Below, in pieces: positions 62,001 through 64,000 of a stretch of DNA of 64,000 nucleotides. The position numbers and the translations under genes were made by a program. Under the pieces are notes generated by a model, which was not told the origin of the DNA, searched no databases, and saw only the letters and a list, made by a program, of their open reading frames with translations. Source of the DNA: Opisthocomus hoazin (taxonomy: Eukaryota; Chordata; Aves; Opisthocomiformes; Opisthocomidae); contig NC_134431.1 of NCBI RefSeq assembly GCF_030867145.1, positions 10,555,089-10,619,088 on the forward strand, given 5' to 3'. Position 1 is the stretch's first letter, and each line of letters begins with the position of its first letter.

Positions 62001-63574
62001 GTTACACTGGAAGCAGTAAAGTGGATTAAAAAACCTAATTCCATTAAAAAGCCCAGTTCAGGAAAAGAGACAGAAATGTACTTTTGTGAACTTGAAACAT
62101 GTACTTTTGTGTTTGCAGTGATAACAGCAGTCCTTCCAGCAGCATTGTGCACTTTCAAAGCTTTGAATGAATAACTGTAGCTAATGAGTAACTGTACCTT
62201 TAAATAAAATTTTAATTGCAAAACAAAGGAATAATAAAGAAGAATTAATACTTTTTTTTTTTAATTCAAAGTTTAGAAAAGTTTAGGTTGGAGTTCTGGG
62301 TAAAGGTTTGGTTGCTGCCTTTTCCCCTTTTATCTGAACCAGCTCACTCAGACCTAATCTTCATCATCTAAACCACATGATTAACATACAAAATAACCTT
62401 GGAGCAAGCCAGGTCCAAGCAGGAAGCTGCAAGTACTATCATGTCTTCATGATATTAGCCAGCAAAATAACTGTGGTTTCTTCAGTTTTTGTTTGGTGGT
62501 TTTTTTTTTTTTAATTCTCTACATTTATGTTTTCCTTGAAAGGGGCTTGCATTTTTGTTTCTTCCTTGTGTTGGAAACTTTCAGATTTACAATTTCCCTC
62601 CTGGAGGGAATGCTTATTCTCCTAGAAAATACCCACAAGACTGGGGCAGGCCTGGACCCTTATGCAAAATGGCTAAGGATGACTCACTCTGCTGATGTTC
62701 ATCAGTCAAAATCAAACCGTCCAGCCAGATAGCACCTCTCCCACCTGGTCAAGTGTAAAAGAAAGTAGCTACAATTGGATCATGTGAGGGGACTGGTCCT
62801 GCTGATATGTATTAGGCTTGTTCAGAATATTCCATTTGTATTGGCTGTCCTGAGAAAACAGACGTTCCTTTACTTCTTTCAGGATCCCAGTGGTTTTAGG
62901 TGGGAACTCTGTACTAAGCTGCTCAGATCACAGCAGTTCTGGGCATGTCTAGACATAAAGTTGCTGGTACTGGAAGAAATGTTATCCTGAGCAGGGAGGA
63001 ACCTACTGAGTTTGTAGGTGCTTAAGTCCTCTTTTACATCTGGCCCTAACTTGCCAGAGAGGAAGAGCCAAATGCTCAAAGGCAGCTTCCATTTTATGGC
63101 TCTAAATTATGCAAAAGAATTATGGACTCGATAATTTTGCACCTGCATTTGTATTGGAGGTGAGGGAGAGCCTCAACCAGGCAGGGAGAGGCTCTGATTC
63201 TCAGCCCTGCCTCTGCTCTGTGAATTCAGGAGGGAAGACAGGCCTCATGCCAGCAGAACTCATAGTCCCCATGTGTGTCATACACTCCTATGCAAAGCTC
63301 TGTGGTTGGTACACTGGGTGCTTGTTGGGCAATGGCATGGAGAAGGCTGGCTTCCTTGGAACATTTTCTGTTCATTGCGCTGTTCCTTCCTGGCATTTCA
63401 CAAACTACCACAAAGAAGATGACAAAAAGGGTGAAAAAAACCTTAAAATAAATTGTGTGTCTCTTCCCTCACTATCCCAACAGCCTTGGCAAACTCACAG
63501 AAGCCAGGCAAGGCTGGTCTCTGCTGGATGTTACTCTTTGCAAAATTTTATGGTAATTTTGGGGAGTTCGTATG
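56091..63574. other. Intergenic sequence
   Basis: 7.5 kb of AT-rich sequence without a recognised gene. Low-divergence-looking AT-rich segments with octamer and homeodomain-type motifs occur near 56.6-56.9 kb and 57.85-57.9 kb. These may be regulatory, but this cannot be shown from one sequence. A 208-codon frame starting at 63,109 is discussed separately and not called as a gene. Confidence 0.4.
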
Positions 63575-63642
63575 ATCGAATGGTGAAAGCACAAGAAGGG
63601 AAGTCAGGACTTTCAGCCTTTATTTCTGGTTCTGCCACCAAG
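63575..63642 (+). repeat. Ancient MIR-like SINE fragment
   Basis: GAATGGTGAAAGCACAAG, then GTCAGGACTTTCAGCC, then TTTCTGGTTCTGCCACCA keeps the order of the 5' tRNA-related part of MIR (GTGGTTAAGAGCAC, GTCAGAC, GGCTCTGCCACT). It is highly diverged and short. Confidence 0.4.
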
Positions 63643-64000
63643 ATCCTGTCTGACAGGCTGACATGTATAAACTCTTTTGGTTGTCCCATTGGCATGAACT
63701 TTGTTTTATGTATTTCCTACTTCTGTTTTTTCTAGGGCTTAGGCTCAAATCAAAACAATAGCAAAATGTCCCAATCTATCTGCAAAACGAATTATAAACC
63801 TAAGAACTATGACCGCTCTGCTCTGATACAAATCCTGTTAAAGACAATGCAAAGACATCTGTTGACTCCAGTATACTTTAGATTACAGTGCAGGCTCTTG
63901 ATCAGATGGAAAAGAGAAGGAAGGCCACTAGAACTCAAGGAAGGGATGGGAGAAATATAATATATATTAATGGGAAGTAAAAACACTCTCGAGGGATGCT

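Noticed and set aside
46210-64000. PTPN1, the next gene in the conserved order
   Set aside because: No PTPN1 exon motif was seen. In other vertebrates it lies well downstream, outside a window of this size.
1-64000. CRISPR arrays, operons or bacterial-type systems
   Set aside because: The sequence is an animal genome with introns, CR1 and LTR repeats. No direct-repeat/spacer array is present.

Overview
This window comes from a vertebrate nuclear genome, almost certainly a bird. Genes are interrupted by GT-AG introns or are intronless inside CpG islands. The interspersed repeats are avian: CR1 LINE 3' ends finishing in ATTCTGTGA-like repeats, and LTRs of avian endogenous retrovirus families. 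The C/EBP-beta protein has the sauropsid form. The LTR that opens with the TGTGCCGGTTTTGGCTGGG signature points to a neoavian bird rather than a galliform, but the species cannot be fixed from the sequence.

Layout. (1) About 1-10,111, minus strand: intron 1 and the short first coding exon of UBE2V1, a ubiquitin-conjugating enzyme variant. Its remaining exons were not found and should lie beyond the left edge. (2) About 10,112-15,700: spacer with a CR1 copy next to the UBE2V1 CpG island. (3) 16,330-37,273, minus strand: complete six-exon coding sequence of PEDS1 (TMEM189/Kua), the plasmanylethanolamine desaturase, reconstructed here as a 278-residue protein with every intron phase consistent. 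(4) About 37,400-44,300: spacer with an unassigned CpG island (38.4-39.4 kb) and a CR1 copy. (5) 44,355-46,200, plus strand: intronless CEBPB with TATA box, upstream ORFs, the LAP*, LAP and LIP start codons and a poly(A) signal. (6) 46,200-64,000: intergenic sequence with no gene I can support. It holds microsatellites, ancient SINE-like fragments and AT-rich stretches that could be regulatory.

UBE2V1 - PEDS1 - CEBPB is the conserved order known from human 20q13. PEDS1 and UBE2V1 lie head to tail on the minus strand. Both PEDS1 exon 5 and UBE2V1 exon 1 end in phase 1, so the known Kua-UEV readthrough splice would stay in frame. CEBPB points away from them and carries the conserved translational control that produces three isoforms.

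Most long open frames in the GC-rich islands are compositional artefacts. I did not find a previously undescribed system. The best leads are the unassigned CpG island, a second 5' upstream ORF in CEBPB, and a tandem splice acceptor in PEDS1 exon 3 whose downstream choice creates an immediate stop codon.
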